A DNA stretch of 64,000 bases from an uncultured Collinsella sp. (GCA_900541725.1 UQLB01000008.1:1-64000), one strand, 5' to 3'. Positions 34,237 to 42,822 are shown, counted from the stretch's first letter. The notes: generated by a model from the sequence alone, not told the origin. Program-made: numbers and translations.

Positions 34237-34947
34237 ATGGGTCAGAAAGTCTACCCCACCGGCTTCCGTCTTGGCATCACCGAGAACTGGCGCTCCCGCT
34301 GGTTCGCAGAGAAGGATTACGCTAAGACCCTCGGTAACGATCTCGAGATCCGCAAGTACCTCGAGAAGCGTCTTTCCCGCGCAGCTGTCTCCCGCGTCGA
34401 GATCGAGCGCGCTGGCGACAAGGTGAAGGTCATCATCCTCACCGCTCGCCCCGGCGTTGTCATCGGTAAGAAGGGTGCCGAGATCGATACCCTCCGCACC
34501 GAGCTCGAGAAGGTCGCTGGTGTCTCCAAGGGCCAGCTCTCCGTCGACGTTGTCGAGATCAAGCGCCCCGAGCTCGACGCCAACCTCGTTGCTCAGTCTA
34601 TCGCCGAGCAGCTCGAGGGCCGCGTTGCCTTCCGTCGCGCTATGCGCAAGGCTGTCCAGTCCGCCCGCAAGGCCGGCGCCAAGGGCATCCGTATCCAGTG
34701 CTCCGGTCGTCTCGGCGGTGCCGAGATGGGCCGTCGTGAGTGGTACCGTGAGGGTCGCGTGCCTCTGCACACCCTTCGTGCCAAGATCGACTATGGCACG
34801 GCTGTCGCTAGCACCACCATGGGCGCTTGCGGCGTGAAGGTCTGGATCTACCTGGGCGAGAAGCTCCCGGGCCAGCCTGTTCCCAACCCTGCACTCGAGG
34901 GCTCTTCCCGTCCTCGTCGTCGTAACTCCGAGAGGAGGGGTCAGTAG
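34237..34947 (+). CDS. rpsC: 30S ribosomal protein S3
   Basis: 236 residues. It shapes the mRNA entry channel. MGQKVYPTGFRLGI and the KH-domain GxxG-type loop (VVIGKKGAEID) are present, and the C-terminal domain contains GRLGGAEMGRREWYREGRVPLHTLRA. GAAAGGAGG precedes the ATG. Its stop codon overlaps the GTG start of rplP by one base. Confidence 0.97.
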   Translation: MGQKVYPTGFRLGITENWRSRWFAEKDYAKTLGNDLEIRKYLEKRLSRAAVSRVEIERAGDKVKVIILTARPGVVIGKKGAEIDTLRTELEKVAGVSKGQLSVDVVEIKRPELDANLVAQSIAEQLEGRVAFRRAMRKAVQSARKAGAKGIRIQCSGRLGGAEMGRREWYREGRVPLHTLRAKIDYGTAVASTTMGACGVKVWIYLGEKLPGQPVPNPALEGSSRPRRRNSERRGQ

Positions 34948-35450
34948 TGCTTGCCCCTAAGCGTATTCTTCACCGCAAGGTGCAGCGTGGCTCCATGAAG
35001 GGCCAGGCCAAGGGTAATACCGAGCTGCATTTCGGCGAGTTTGGTATCCAGGCTCTCGAGGCCCATTGGATCACCAACCGTCAGATCGAGGCCGCTCGTA
35101 TTGCCATGACCCGCTACATGAAGCGTGGCGGTCGTGTCTACATCACGATCTTCCCCGATAAGCCCATCACCAAGAAGCCTGCTGAGACTCGCATGGGTTC
35201 TGGTAAGGGTAACCCCGAGGAGTGGGTGGCCGTCGTCAAGCCTGGCCGCATCATGTTCGAGGTCAAGGGCGTGCCCGAGGAGGTCGCTCGCGAGGCTCTG
35301 CGTCTTGCACAGCACAAGCTTCCCATCAAGACCAAGATTGTTGCTGCTAAGAACGCTGAGCAGCGCATCGAGAAGGAGATGGCTGAGGAGGCCGCTCTCG
35401 AGGCCAAGTGGGCTGCTGAGGACGCCGCCGCCGCCAAGGAGGAGAACTAA
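34947..35450 (+). CDS. rplP: 50S ribosomal protein L16
   Basis: 167 residues, about 25-30 longer than most L16 proteins. The standard part opens LAPKRILHRKVQRGSMKG and contains the FGEFGIQALE and MGSGKGNPEEWVAVVKPG motifs that contact tRNA at the A and P sites. The extra C-terminal tail, from about residue 136, is an Ala/Glu-rich charged helix. The GTG start overlaps the rpsC stop; the ATG of rpmC overlaps its TAA. Confidence 0.96.
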   Translation: MLAPKRILHRKVQRGSMKGQAKGNTELHFGEFGIQALEAHWITNRQIEAARIAMTRYMKRGGRVYITIFPDKPITKKPAETRMGSGKGNPEEWVAVVKPGRIMFEVKGVPEEVAREALRLAQHKLPIKTKIVAAKNAEQRIEKEMAEEAALEAKWAAEDAAAAKEEN

Positions 35451-35665
35451 TGAAGCCCGCAGAGATTCGTGAGCTCTCGGACGCTCAGCTCGTTGAGAAG
35501 CTGAAGGAAATGCGCGCCGAGCTCTTTAACCTTCGTTTCCAGATGGCCACCAGCCAGCTGGACAACACCGCTCGCGTCAACACCGTGAAGAAGGACATCG
35601 CTCGCGTCCTCACGGAGCAGCGCGCCCGCGAGATCGCAGCGGAGAAGTCCGCTGTCGCCGAGTAG
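35450..35665 (+). CDS. rpmC: 50S ribosomal protein L29
   Basis: 71 residues, two helices. It sits near the tunnel exit beside L23. MKPAEIRELSDAQLVEKLKEMRAELFNLRFQ is split here only in description; the LFNLRFQMATSQLDNT core is diagnostic. The start overlaps the rplP stop by one base. Confidence 0.96.
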   Translation: MKPAEIRELSDAQLVEKLKEMRAELFNLRFQMATSQLDNTARVNTVKKDIARVLTEQRAREIAAEKSAVAE

Positions 35666-35681
35666 GACCTAAGGAGAGAAC

Positions 35682-35942
35682 ATGACTGATTCGCGTAACT
35701 CGCGTAAGGTCCGTACGGGTGTCGTTACCTCCGTCTCCGGTGCCAAGACCATTGTTGTCACCATCACCGAGCGCAAGCGTCACCCCAAGTACGGCAAGAT
35801 GATGACCAGCTCCAAGAAGCTGCACGCTCACGACGAGGAGTGCACGGCTGGCGTGGGCGACACCGTCCGCGTTATGGAGACCCGTCCTATGTCCAAGATG
35901 AAGCGTTGGCGCCTCATCGAGGTCGTCGAGCGCGCTAAATAA
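35682..35942 (+). CDS. rpsQ: 30S ribosomal protein S17
   Basis: 86 residues. A primary binder of the 16S 5' domain. The OB-fold segment RKVRTGVVTSVSGAKTIVV and the RPMSKMKRWRLIEVVE end are typical. AAGGAGAG lies before the ATG. Confidence 0.96.
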   Translation: MTDSRNSRKVRTGVVTSVSGAKTIVVTITERKRHPKYGKMMTSSKKLHAHDEECTAGVGDTVRVMETRPMSKMKRWRLIEVVERAK

Positions 35943-36060
35943 GCAGTCGCTCTTACGACTTGTACGTTTCCGAAGATGTGCGTATGCCTGGCTTGCATAC
36001 CACAGGCCGTATAAAGGCAGCGCACCTCTCTTCGGTTCTTAGTTCGGAGGAACATCTACC
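35943..36060 (+). promoter_or_regulatory. Structured leader between rpsQ and rplN
   Basis: 118 bases with an inner hairpin GTATGC/GCATAC and an outer pairing of GTGCG...GCGCAC. A TATAAA-like stretch lies inside. It may be an internal promoter or a translational control site; no specific known family is recognised. Confidence 0.35.
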
Positions 36061-36429
36061 ATGATTCAGATGCAAACCATGCTGAACGTCGCCGACAACT
36101 CCGGCGCTCGCAAGATTCGCTGCATCAAGGTGCTTGGCGGTTCCAAGCGTCGTTATGCAGGCATCGGCGATGTGTTCATCGGTGCTGTCCAGGAGGCTAC
36201 CCCTGGCGCCAACGTCAAGAAGAAGGACGTTGTCCGTTGCGTCGTCGTTCGCACCGTTAAGGAGATCCGCCGCAAGGATGGCTCCTACATTCGCTTTGAT
36301 GAGAACGCCTGCGTTGTCATCAACAACGATGGTTCGCCCGTCGGCACCCGTATCTTCGGGCCCGTCGCTCGCGAACTTCGTGACAAGAAGTACATGAAGA
36401 TCGTCTCGCTCGCTCCCGAGACCCTGTAG
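36061..36429 (+). CDS. rplN: 50S ribosomal protein L14
   Basis: 122 residues, standard. It forms an intersubunit bridge and is the landing site of RsfS. MIQMQTMLNVADNSGARKI and the GSPVGTRIFGPVARELR segment identify it. TCGGAGG precedes the ATG. rplX starts 13 bases downstream. Confidence 0.97.
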   Translation: MIQMQTMLNVADNSGARKIRCIKVLGGSKRRYAGIGDVFIGAVQEATPGANVKKKDVVRCVVVRTVKEIRRKDGSYIRFDENACVVINNDGSPVGTRIFGPVARELRDKKYMKIVSLAPETL

Positions 36430-36442
36430 TTAGGGGAGATAT

Positions 36443-36748
36443 ATGTATATCAAGAAGGGCGATAAGGTCCAGGTTCTCTCTGGTAAGGATCGCGGCAAGC
36501 AGGGCGTTGTCCTGCGTGCTCTCCCCGCAGAGAACAAGGTCGTTGTCGAGGGCGTTTCGGTCGTCAAGAAGGCCGTCAAGCCCAACGCTGCCAACCAGCA
36601 GGGCGGCATCGTTTCGCAGGAGGCTCCCATCGATGCCTCCAACGTCAATCTCGTTTGCCCCGAGTGCGGTAAGGTTACCCGCGTCGGTCACGAGAAGGAC
36701 GGCAAGAACAAGCTGCGCGTCTGCAAGAAGTGCGGCCACAAGTTCTAA
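36443..36748 (+). CDS. rplX: 50S ribosomal protein L24
   Basis: 101 residues. It initiates 50S assembly. The KOW motif (KKGDKVQVLSGKDRGKQGVV) and the C-terminal four-cysteine segment VCPECGKVTRVG...CKKCGHKF are clear. The gene is the last of this cluster: a terminator follows at once, and rplE, rpsN, rpsH and the rest of the usual spc operon are not in the window. Confidence 0.96.
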   Translation: MYIKKGDKVQVLSGKDRGKQGVVLRALPAENKVVVEGVSVVKKAVKPNAANQQGGIVSQEAPIDASNVNLVCPECGKVTRVGHEKDGKNKLRVCKKCGHKF

Positions 36749-36774
36749 GCTGCCCGCAACATCAAGTTGCTAGT

Positions 36775-36810
36775 AAAGGCCCGGATGCCACGGCACCCGG
36801 GCCTTTTTCT
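36775..36810 (+). terminator. Terminator after rplX
   Basis: AAAGGCCCGG and CCCGGGCCTTT pair around a short loop, followed by a T tract. Confidence 0.92.
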
Positions 36811-36823
36811 ATCCCTACTCATT

Positions 36824-36940
36824 GGGGACAGACTTAAATGAGCGGCCGTCGCTTGGCATTCATTGGAGACAGACTTAAATGACTAGTCGTTGGGGACGTT
36901 CTTAAACGGCTAGTTGATGGGGACAGTCTTTAGATTTGTA
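36824..36940. repeat. Four degenerate GGGGACAG repeats
   Basis: GGGGACAGACTTAAATGA-type units begin at 36824, 36865, 36892 and 36919; the last three are each 27 bases apart. They have decayed to different degrees. Such GGGGACAG motifs are of the REP-like type seen scattered in Coriobacteria genomes (from memory). Confidence 0.65.
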
Positions 36941-36983
36941 TATCTGGCCATCTGGGATAGGCTTCAGCGAAAGCGGCACTTAG

Positions 36984-37046
36984 GGACCGTCCCAAACTGC
37001 CGGCACATAGGGACGTTCCCTTTTTGCCGGCAGTTTGGGACGGTCC
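36984..37046. repeat. Perfect 22-bp inverted repeat
   Basis: 36984-37005 (GGACCGTCCCAAACTGCCGG plus CA) is repeated exactly inverted at 37025-37046. The loop carries GGGACGTTCCC, itself a short palindrome. It is a stem-loop of the same general kind as the other intergenic hairpins. Confidence 0.8.
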
Positions 37047-37156
37047 TTTGATGTCTGGTGCCCCCAGAGGGGTGAAGTAATACAGCTGGCTCTGTCTTTT
37101 AGGGCTTTGGTGTTCCGCCCCTTTATGTTTCACAAGGATCGTTGCATGAACATTTA

Positions 37157-37250
37157 CGCGCATAGGCTTGCGCGATAATGCGCATAACCGCGCAAACATC
37201 TGCCAACTATGGCTAAATAATGACCGATAAGCAAATAAACACGCAAACAC
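37157..37250. promoter_or_regulatory. Cluster of GCGCAWA half-sites upstream of the Gfo/Idh gene
   Basis: CGCGCATA (37157-37164), TGCGCATAA (37179-37187), CGCGCAAACA (37189-37198) and CACGCAAACA (37240-37249) recur, with more GCGC copies between. They lie in the promoter region of an operon that encodes its own DeoR-type regulator, so autoregulation is likely. Confidence 0.4.
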
Positions 37251-37326
37251 GAGCAGATACGCGCGCAATTGTGCGAATATAGGGTTGTTTGAAATGAAGG
37301 ACTTCCGATACCTCAGGAGGCACATA

Positions 37327-38406
37327 ATGGCAGATTCCAAACAGGCTCCGCTCGACGCCGAAGCAGCCGCTAGGGCGGCGTTTGCCTCGGTCCAGGATCG
37401 GCCGTTCCCCGACGACATTTTTAAGGCTCCCGAGCTTCGCTGGGCTGTGATCGGTTGCGGCGTTATCGCCAACCAGATGGCCCAGTCTCTAGCTCTTGCC
37501 GGCCGCAAGCTTGCGGGCGTCGCAAACCGTACGCTATCCAAGGCTCAAGCTTTTGCCGAGCAGTATGGCATCGAGAAGGTCTATGAGACGGTCGAGGACC
37601 TCTACGCCGATCCGGATATCGACGCCGTCTATATCACCACGCCGCACAACACGCATATCACCTACCTGCGATCCGCTCTGGCAGCTGGCAAGCACGTGCT
37701 CTGCGAAAAGGCCATTACCCTCAACTCTGCCGAGCTCGACGAGGCCCGTGCCATCGCCGACGAGCACAACGTGGTCCTTATGGATGCCACCACGGTGCTC
37801 CACATGCCGCTGTATCAGGAGCTGCGCCGTCGCATGGATGCGGGCGACTTTGGTCGCATGAACCTCGCCCAGCTCAACTTTGGCAGCTATAAAGAGTACG
37901 GCGACCTGACCAACCGCTTCTATAACCGTAGCCTTGCCGGTGGCTCCATGCTCGACATTGGCGTGTATGCGCTCTCCGTCATGCGCCTGTTTATGGCCAG
38001 CCAACCCGCTGAGGTTGTCTCGCTGGGCAACACCTGTGAGACCGGTGTTGACGTTGCGGGCGGCATTGTCTGCCGTAACGCCGAGCAGCAGCTGGGCGTC
38101 GTGAGCCTTACGCTCCACTCCAAACAGCCCAAGCGCTCGGTCATCAGTTTCGATAAGTGCTATATCGAGGTCAACGAGTATCCGCGCGCCGACCATGCGA
38201 CCATCGTGTGGACTGCGGACGGTCACCGTGAGGAGGTCCACGCTGGCACCGAAGCCTACGCACTGTGCTACGAGATGGCCGACCTGGAGAAGGCCGTTGC
38301 CGGCGATGATTCGAAGCGCGAGCTGCTGGATTATGCTTCTGACGTTATGGAGCTTATGACCAAGCTTCGCGCCGACTGGGGAGTCGTGTACCCCGAGGAG
38401 GAGTAA
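37327..38406 (+). CDS. Gfo/Idh/MocA-family NAD(P)-dependent oxidoreductase
   Basis: 359 residues. The N-terminal Rossmann fold carries VIGCGVIANQMA (about residues 38-49), and the family's EKP motif appears as CEKAITLN, with Ala replacing Pro. The C-terminal alpha/beta domain has the GGSMLDIGVYAL segment with the conserved Asp. Members oxidise sugars, inositols or related substrates; the substrate is unknown. AGGAGG lies 5 bases before ATG 37327, which decides the start. The DeoR gene follows after 3 bases. Confidence 0.92.
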   Translation: MADSKQAPLDAEAAARAAFASVQDRPFPDDIFKAPELRWAVIGCGVIANQMAQSLALAGRKLAGVANRTLSKAQAFAEQYGIEKVYETVEDLYADPDIDAVYITTPHNTHITYLRSALAAGKHVLCEKAITLNSAELDEARAIADEHNVVLMDATTVLHMPLYQELRRRMDAGDFGRMNLAQLNFGSYKEYGDLTNRFYNRSLAGGSMLDIGVYALSVMRLFMASQPAEVVSLGNTCETGVDVAGGIVCRNAEQQLGVVSLTLHSKQPKRSVISFDKCYIEVNEYPRADHATIVWTADGHREEVHAGTEAYALCYEMADLEKAVAGDDSKRELLDYASDVMELMTKLRADWGVVYPEEE

Positions 38407-38409
38407 GCG

Positions 38410-39156
38410 ATGCTTGCGGAAGATAGGCTCAACGCGATCGTGTCGATGGTGCAGCAGGCTGGCTCGGTTACCGTGCCGGAGCTTGCTGAAGCCCTGGGCG
38501 TGACACCGTCCACCATTCGGCGCGACCTGCAGACGCTCGACCGCGCACACCGTATCGCCAAGGTGCACGGAGGCGCGACGAGTCTGGAGCGCGCGCACGT
38601 GACGCGCGACTTGACGATCAGCGAGCGCAGTGATCTCCATAACGATGACAAGGAGCGCATCTGTGCTCGTGCCGCGGCCCTGGTGGAGCCCGATAGCTTT
38701 GTGTATATCGATTCGGGCTCAACGACCCTCAAGATCATCGAGCATCTTCCGCGTCTCGACGGCGTCACCTATGTGACCGATTCCGTGCTCCATGCTCAGC
38801 ACCTTGCTTTGCGCGGCATGCGTACCGTGGTTCTGGGCGGCGAGCTTAAACCCGAGACCGAGGCGCTCGTTGGCCCCGATGCCTTGGCAACCCTGGACCG
38901 CTATAACTTCAACTGCGGCTTTTGGGGATCCAACGGCATCGCCGCCGAGCAAGGTCTCACCACACCGGATATCGAGGAAGCACAGGTCAAGCGTATCTCG
39001 ATGCGCCATACCGCCAAACGCTTCGTAATCTCGGACGCCAGTAAATTTGGCATGGTGGCGCCCGTCAAGTTCGCGGACTTCCGCGACGCAACGATTATTA
39101 CCGCAGGCGAGGTCCCCGCCAAGTACCGGGCAATGGACAACGTCATCACGGTCTAG
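38410..39156 (+). CDS. DeoR/GlpR family transcriptional regulator
   Basis: 248 residues, typical length. The N-terminal winged helix-turn-helix (about 5-57: ELAEALGVTPSTIRRDLQTL) is followed by the sugar-phosphate-sensing ISOCOT-fold domain with YIDSGSTTLKI. It probably represses the operon it shares with the Gfo/Idh enzyme and is released by a phosphorylated sugar. It is closed by a strong terminator. Confidence 0.93.
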   Translation: MLAEDRLNAIVSMVQQAGSVTVPELAEALGVTPSTIRRDLQTLDRAHRIAKVHGGATSLERAHVTRDLTISERSDLHNDDKERICARAAALVEPDSFVYIDSGSTTLKIIEHLPRLDGVTYVTDSVLHAQHLALRGMRTVVLGGELKPETEALVGPDALATLDRYNFNCGFWGSNGIAAEQGLTTPDIEEAQVKRISMRHTAKRFVISDASKFGMVAPVKFADFRDATIITAGEVPAKYRAMDNVITV

Positions 39157-39187
39157 CAGCAGGGGACGGGCTAAGGCCAAAACCACC

Positions 39188-39217
39188 GCGAAGGCGCCTG
39201 TCCCCATTGTGGTGGTT
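39188..39217. repeat. REP-like hairpin (stem AACCACC/GGTGGTT)
   Basis: AACCACC (39181-39187) pairs with GGTGGTT (39211-39217). The loop reads AAGGCGCCTGTCCCCATTGT, matching the loop of the hairpin at 39550-39589. Confidence 0.6.
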
Positions 39218-39248
39218 AGCAACGGAAACCGAGTAGTTTTCTCAATAG

Positions 39249-39285
39249 AAAAGCGGCAACGTCCATCACGGGCGTTGCCGCTTTC
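39249..39285 (+). terminator. Terminator after the DeoR gene
   Basis: AAAGCGGCAACG pairs with CGTTGCCGCTTT around an 11-base loop, then C-G-TT. Confidence 0.85.
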
Positions 39286-39301
39286 GTTGTCTACCGGTTT
39301 T

Positions 39302-39519
39302 GTCTAAGTCTGTAACAACTAGACCGTTAAAAGTGGGTTAGATGTTACAGATTGAGATTCTTCCGAACCGCGCCGTCCCTTTGTCTCGATCTGTAACATC
39401 TGGGACCGATTTTGCCGAGTTATTGTTATAGATTGAGATTTTTCCTTGAGGGAGATTCGAATGTCTCGATCTGTAACAGACAGACCGGAAAATGGGTTTT
39501 AACTGTTACAGATCGAGAC
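39302..39519. repeat. Three tandem palindromic units, about 80-bp period
   Basis: Units 39302-39358, 39383-39439 and 39463-39519 are each 57 bases long. Each is a hairpin; unit 3 is perfect in its arms (GTCTCGATCTGTAACA and its exact complement), and units 1 and 2 have a few mismatches. The loops also share AGACCG or GGACCG and a GGGTT-like stretch. The array lies between the ends of two convergent genes. Confidence 0.85.
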
Positions 39520-39549
39520 GTTTTGGCGCCACGGCTGAGCCATTGCGGC

Positions 39550-39589
39550 AAACCCGCCACAAAGGTGCCTGTCCCTTATTGGCGGGTTT
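39550..39589. repeat. REP-like hairpin (stem AAACCCGCCA/TGGCGGGTTT)
   Basis: A perfect 10-bp stem with loop CAAAGGTGCCTGTCCCTTAT. It touches the stop codon of the RluA-type gene and could act as its terminator on the reverse strand. Confidence 0.65.
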
Positions 39590-40248
39590 TAGGGCTCCCA
39601 GGGGCAGGGGGCTTCGATGTGGATGTGCTCGCCGGTTACGGGATGCGTGAAGGACACGCTGTGGGCGTGGAGCATCAGGCCGCAGGGGCGCGGCGTTCCG
39701 TACAGGTCGTCGCCAACCAGGGGGTGACGCTCGCTGGCCAGGTGCACGCGAATCTGATGCTTGCGGCCGGTGAGCAGCTCAACATCGATATACGAACGCG
39801 CGGGCAGGCCTCGGCGGCTCTTAAGGCGCTTGAGTACCTTGACGCGCGTCTGAGAGGGCTTTCCGCTGGCGCCGACACGCATCTTGCGGCTATCGTGGCG
39901 ATCGCGAGCGATAGGCTTGTCGATGAGCTTCTCGTTCCAGTCGATTTTGCCCTCGGCGAGCGCCAGATAGTGCTTTTCGAACGCGTGGTCGATGACCATC
40001 TGGTCAAAGGCGGGCTGCGTCTGCTTGTCGAGCGAGAACAGCACCACGCCGGTGGTGTCACGGTCCAGGCGATTGAGCGGCTGCATGTCGGTCGCGGCAA
40101 AGCCGTCGCCCATCGCCAGCAGCAGGTCGCTGGCGTAGTCGGTGAGCGTGCGTTCACCGGTGCCGTCGCCGTGGACGATCATGCCGGCGGGCTTGTCGAT
40201 GGCCATGAGCCAGGCATCGCAGTAGAGGACTTGAGGTTCTTCGTTCAC
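39589..40248 (-). CDS. RluA-family pseudouridine synthase
   Basis: 219 residues. The catalytic Asp is in NRLDRDTTG, and LLTGRKHQIRVH completes the family signature. It isomerises uridine in rRNA or tRNA. There is no N-terminal S4 domain, so it is a short RluA/TruC-like form; the exact target is not readable. It starts with GTG at 40248, 15 bases after the U32 gene, with which it forms a reverse-strand operon. Confidence 0.92.
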   Translation of the reverse strand: MNEEPQVLYCDAWLMAIDKPAGMIVHGDGTGERTLTDYASDLLLAMGDGFAATDMQPLNRLDRDTTGVVLFSLDKQTQPAFDQMVIDHAFEKHYLALAEGKIDWNEKLIDKPIARDRHDSRKMRVGASGKPSQTRVKVLKRLKSRRGLPARSYIDVELLTGRKHQIRVHLASERHPLVGDDLYGTPRPCGLMLHAHSVSFTHPVTGEHIHIEAPCPWEP

Positions 40249-40263
40249 GTGTAAGCCTTTCGG

Positions 40264-42756
40264 TTAGCTAATTCCCACAAACATGCAGCCCGAGGTGGCG
40301 CCGCGCAGGCGGGCGGCGGGCTTGCGGCCGGCCTGTGCTGCTTCGACGGCACGACGGACGCGGGCGACGGCACGGCCCACCTCATCTGTCTCGAGCAGCG
40401 TTCCGTCTACCATGAGACGACGCACGCCGGCATCGAGCAGCTGAGGAACCTGCGGCGTGAGGTCGATGGGGTAGGCGTCGTACAGGCGAGAGCGGCCATG
40501 GATGTCGGTGCGTACGGGCATGACCTTGCCGTCGATATTCTTGAGTGACAGCTTGCGGGCGCGCAGGCGGCAGTTAGCGCAATCGTGGATGCAGCCATTG
40601 GCCACCTGCAGGATGCAGTGCTCACTCGTCATAACGCGCGGGCGGCCGAACACAGTGATGCCCAGGGCTGCGGGCGCGGCGGTGCCAAGCGAGACGATCT
40701 CGTCGAGCGTGATCTCGGGCGAGAGCCAAAACGCACCGGCTCCGCGCTCGGCAAGTGCCTCCATGCAGGGCGTGTTATGCACCGGCAGGCAAGAGCGAAT
40801 CTCGGCCGTGGCGCCGGCATGAGCGGCTACGGCGAGCTCGGAGATATTGCCGACGGCGACGGTGGCTCCGGCATTGATCCAAGGATCGACGCGCTCGTGG
40901 TCGACGGCGCGGCAGACCTCGTCGAGTACGGGCACGATACCCTGCTCAAATGCATCGGCAGGGGAGAGTCCGACAGCCTCGAGCGCGTCGGTGGTCATAT
41001 AGATGCGCGTTGCACCCTCCGCGCGGGCTGCCTCGGCGGCCTCGAGCGAGGTGACGGTGGCGCAGATCTGCGGCTCGTCGCGGTAGTGCTTGGGCATGGG
41101 GCGCGTACATTTGTCGAGCACCGGCAACTCGAGCGTTTTTGCGCGCTCCTCGTACGGTGCCAGAATGGCCTCTTCCAGCGCCTTACAAGCGGCGGCGCGC
41201 ACCTTGTGCACGGCGGAGAAGCCCATGCCGCAGCCCTCATCGAGCGCCACATCAAAGCTCGCGGCCTCAAAGGGAGAGGAGCCCATGCGCCCGACGTGCT
41301 CAACCAGATCGGATGCCTCGACGGCGCGGGTCTTGGCGGCCTCGACGGTGAAGCCCGTGGCGGTGGCGGTGAGCGCGGGGTTGTCACAGCAGGTGAGTGT
41401 GACAGTAAACGGCTCGCCCAGGCGCGCCACGACGGACACGTCAACAGCTCGGCGGCGCAGCACATCGCGCTTGAGCGCGGCGCCGGCGGCGTCAATGGCG
41501 CTCTGGCTTCGAATCACGCGCACGCGGCAGCCCTCGGGCATGCTACGGGGCACGCGGCACTCAATGATGTCACCGGCGGCGGCATCATCGGCGGCAATGG
41601 TGGTCAGGAACTGGTCAAACTCGTTATCGTGGCGAAGCTCCAGCAGGTCGCCTTTGCCCACGGGCTCAAACAGCTCAATGCGGGCGATGGCGGCGCGGCG
41701 ACGGCGGTCGTCGGACTTGAGGCCGCGCACATCGCGGTTGGCCGGGCGGCTGCCCAGCACCGTGCCCACGATCTGGCCGCGGTTGTTGGAACGCTCATAG
41801 CTCATCATCTCGTCGCCCGAGGTGCCGTCCTGATAGGCGTGCGTAAAGTCGCGGTTGAAGCAGCGCTTGAGCTGGCGCTGGCGGGCGGCTTCCTCGTCCT
41901 TGGCAACGGCGGCTCCGGATAGCATGTCGTCAATTTCGTGACGATACACATCAACGATGGAGTACACGTAATCGGGTGCCTTCATGCGGCCCTCGAGCTT
42001 GAGCGATGCGGCGCCGGCGTCATACAGACGGCGAACAAGCTGTGAGGTGTTGGTGTCACGCGGGCACAGCGCGCGCTCGCGACCGGCAGGGGAGAGCGCG
42101 CGACCGTTCTCGTCGATCAACTCGTAGGGCAGGCGGCAGGGCTGGGCGCACATGCCGCGGTTGGCCGATCGTCCCGCCATGGCAAAGCTCGACAGCAGGC
42201 ACAGGCCCGAGTAGCAAAAGCAGATGGCGCCATGGCTGAAGACCTCAAGGTCCACATCGGGCGCGGCGTCGTGAATGGCGGCGATTTCGTCGATGGAGAG
42301 CTCGCGCGAGAGAGTCACGCGGTCGGCGCCCTGCTCACGGCACCAAAGGGTTCCGCGGTCGTCGTGGATGTTCGCCTGGGTCGAGATATGTGTCTCGATG
42401 CCGGGCATGGTGCGCTTGGCCTCAAAGAACAGACCCCAGTCCTGGATAATGAAGGCATCGGCGCCCAGCGTGGAGCAGCGATGAATGAGCTGCAGTGCAT
42501 CGCCCATCTCGGACTGCTTGATGACGATGTTGACCGTGACGTAGACGCGCGACCCGGCTAGATGCGCGGCGCGGCAGGCTTGCTCAAAGGCCTCGTCGGT
42601 AAAGTTGGTTGCCTTGCGGCGGGCGTTGAAGCTGCCCATGCCGCAGTAGATGGCGTCTGCCCCGGCGGCGAGCGCGGCGGCAAAGGGCTCCGGGCCTCCG
42701 GCGGGGGCCAAAAGCTCGGGCCTGCGGTTAGTGGTTCGGCTGGCGGTTGCGGTCAT
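40264..42756 (-). CDS. Peptidase U32 family protein (RlhA-like)
   Basis: 830 residues. The N-terminal TIM-barrel U32 domain opens with PELLAPAGGPEPFAAALAAGADAIYCG and holds the cysteine cluster SHGAICFCYSGLC...GMCAQPC. A second, related cysteine-bearing region near the C-terminus reads NGCIHDCANCRLR. Members once called collagenases are now linked to tRNA/rRNA hydroxylation with an Fe-S cluster (RlhA, TrhP). The length and the C-terminal DUF3656-like part fit the long RlhA type. The pairing with a pseudouridine synthase supports an RNA-modification role. Confidence 0.9.
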   Translation of the reverse strand: MTATASRTTNRRPELLAPAGGPEPFAAALAAGADAIYCGMGSFNARRKATNFTDEAFEQACRAAHLAGSRVYVTVNIVIKQSEMGDALQLIHRCSTLGADAFIIQDWGLFFEAKRTMPGIETHISTQANIHDDRGTLWCREQGADRVTLSRELSIDEIAAIHDAAPDVDLEVFSHGAICFCYSGLCLLSSFAMAGRSANRGMCAQPCRLPYELIDENGRALSPAGRERALCPRDTNTSQLVRRLYDAGAASLKLEGRMKAPDYVYSIVDVYRHEIDDMLSGAAVAKDEEAARQRQLKRCFNRDFTHAYQDGTSGDEMMSYERSNNRGQIVGTVLGSRPANRDVRGLKSDDRRRRAAIARIELFEPVGKGDLLELRHDNEFDQFLTTIAADDAAAGDIIECRVPRSMPEGCRVRVIRSQSAIDAAGAALKRDVLRRRAVDVSVVARLGEPFTVTLTCCDNPALTATATGFTVEAAKTRAVEASDLVEHVGRMGSSPFEAASFDVALDEGCGMGFSAVHKVRAAACKALEEAILAPYEERAKTLELPVLDKCTRPMPKHYRDEPQICATVTSLEAAEAARAEGATRIYMTTDALEAVGLSPADAFEQGIVPVLDEVCRAVDHERVDPWINAGATVAVGNISELAVAAHAGATAEIRSCLPVHNTPCMEALAERGAGAFWLSPEITLDEIVSLGTAAPAALGITVFGRPRVMTSEHCILQVANGCIHDCANCRLRARKLSLKNIDGKVMPVRTDIHGRSRLYDAYPIDLTPQVPQLLDAGVRRLMVDGTLLETDEVGRAVARVRRAVEAAQAGRKPAARLRGATSGCMFVGIS

Positions 42757-42822
42757 ATCCTGCCTTTCAAAATGCTCAGATATTCAAAAGTATAGTGGCG
42801 TCGCTGCGGTGGGCGACGCCCG

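Noticed and set aside
39302..39519. CRISPR array
   Set aside because: Only three units, each a long hairpin with related loops rather than unique spacers, and no cas genes.
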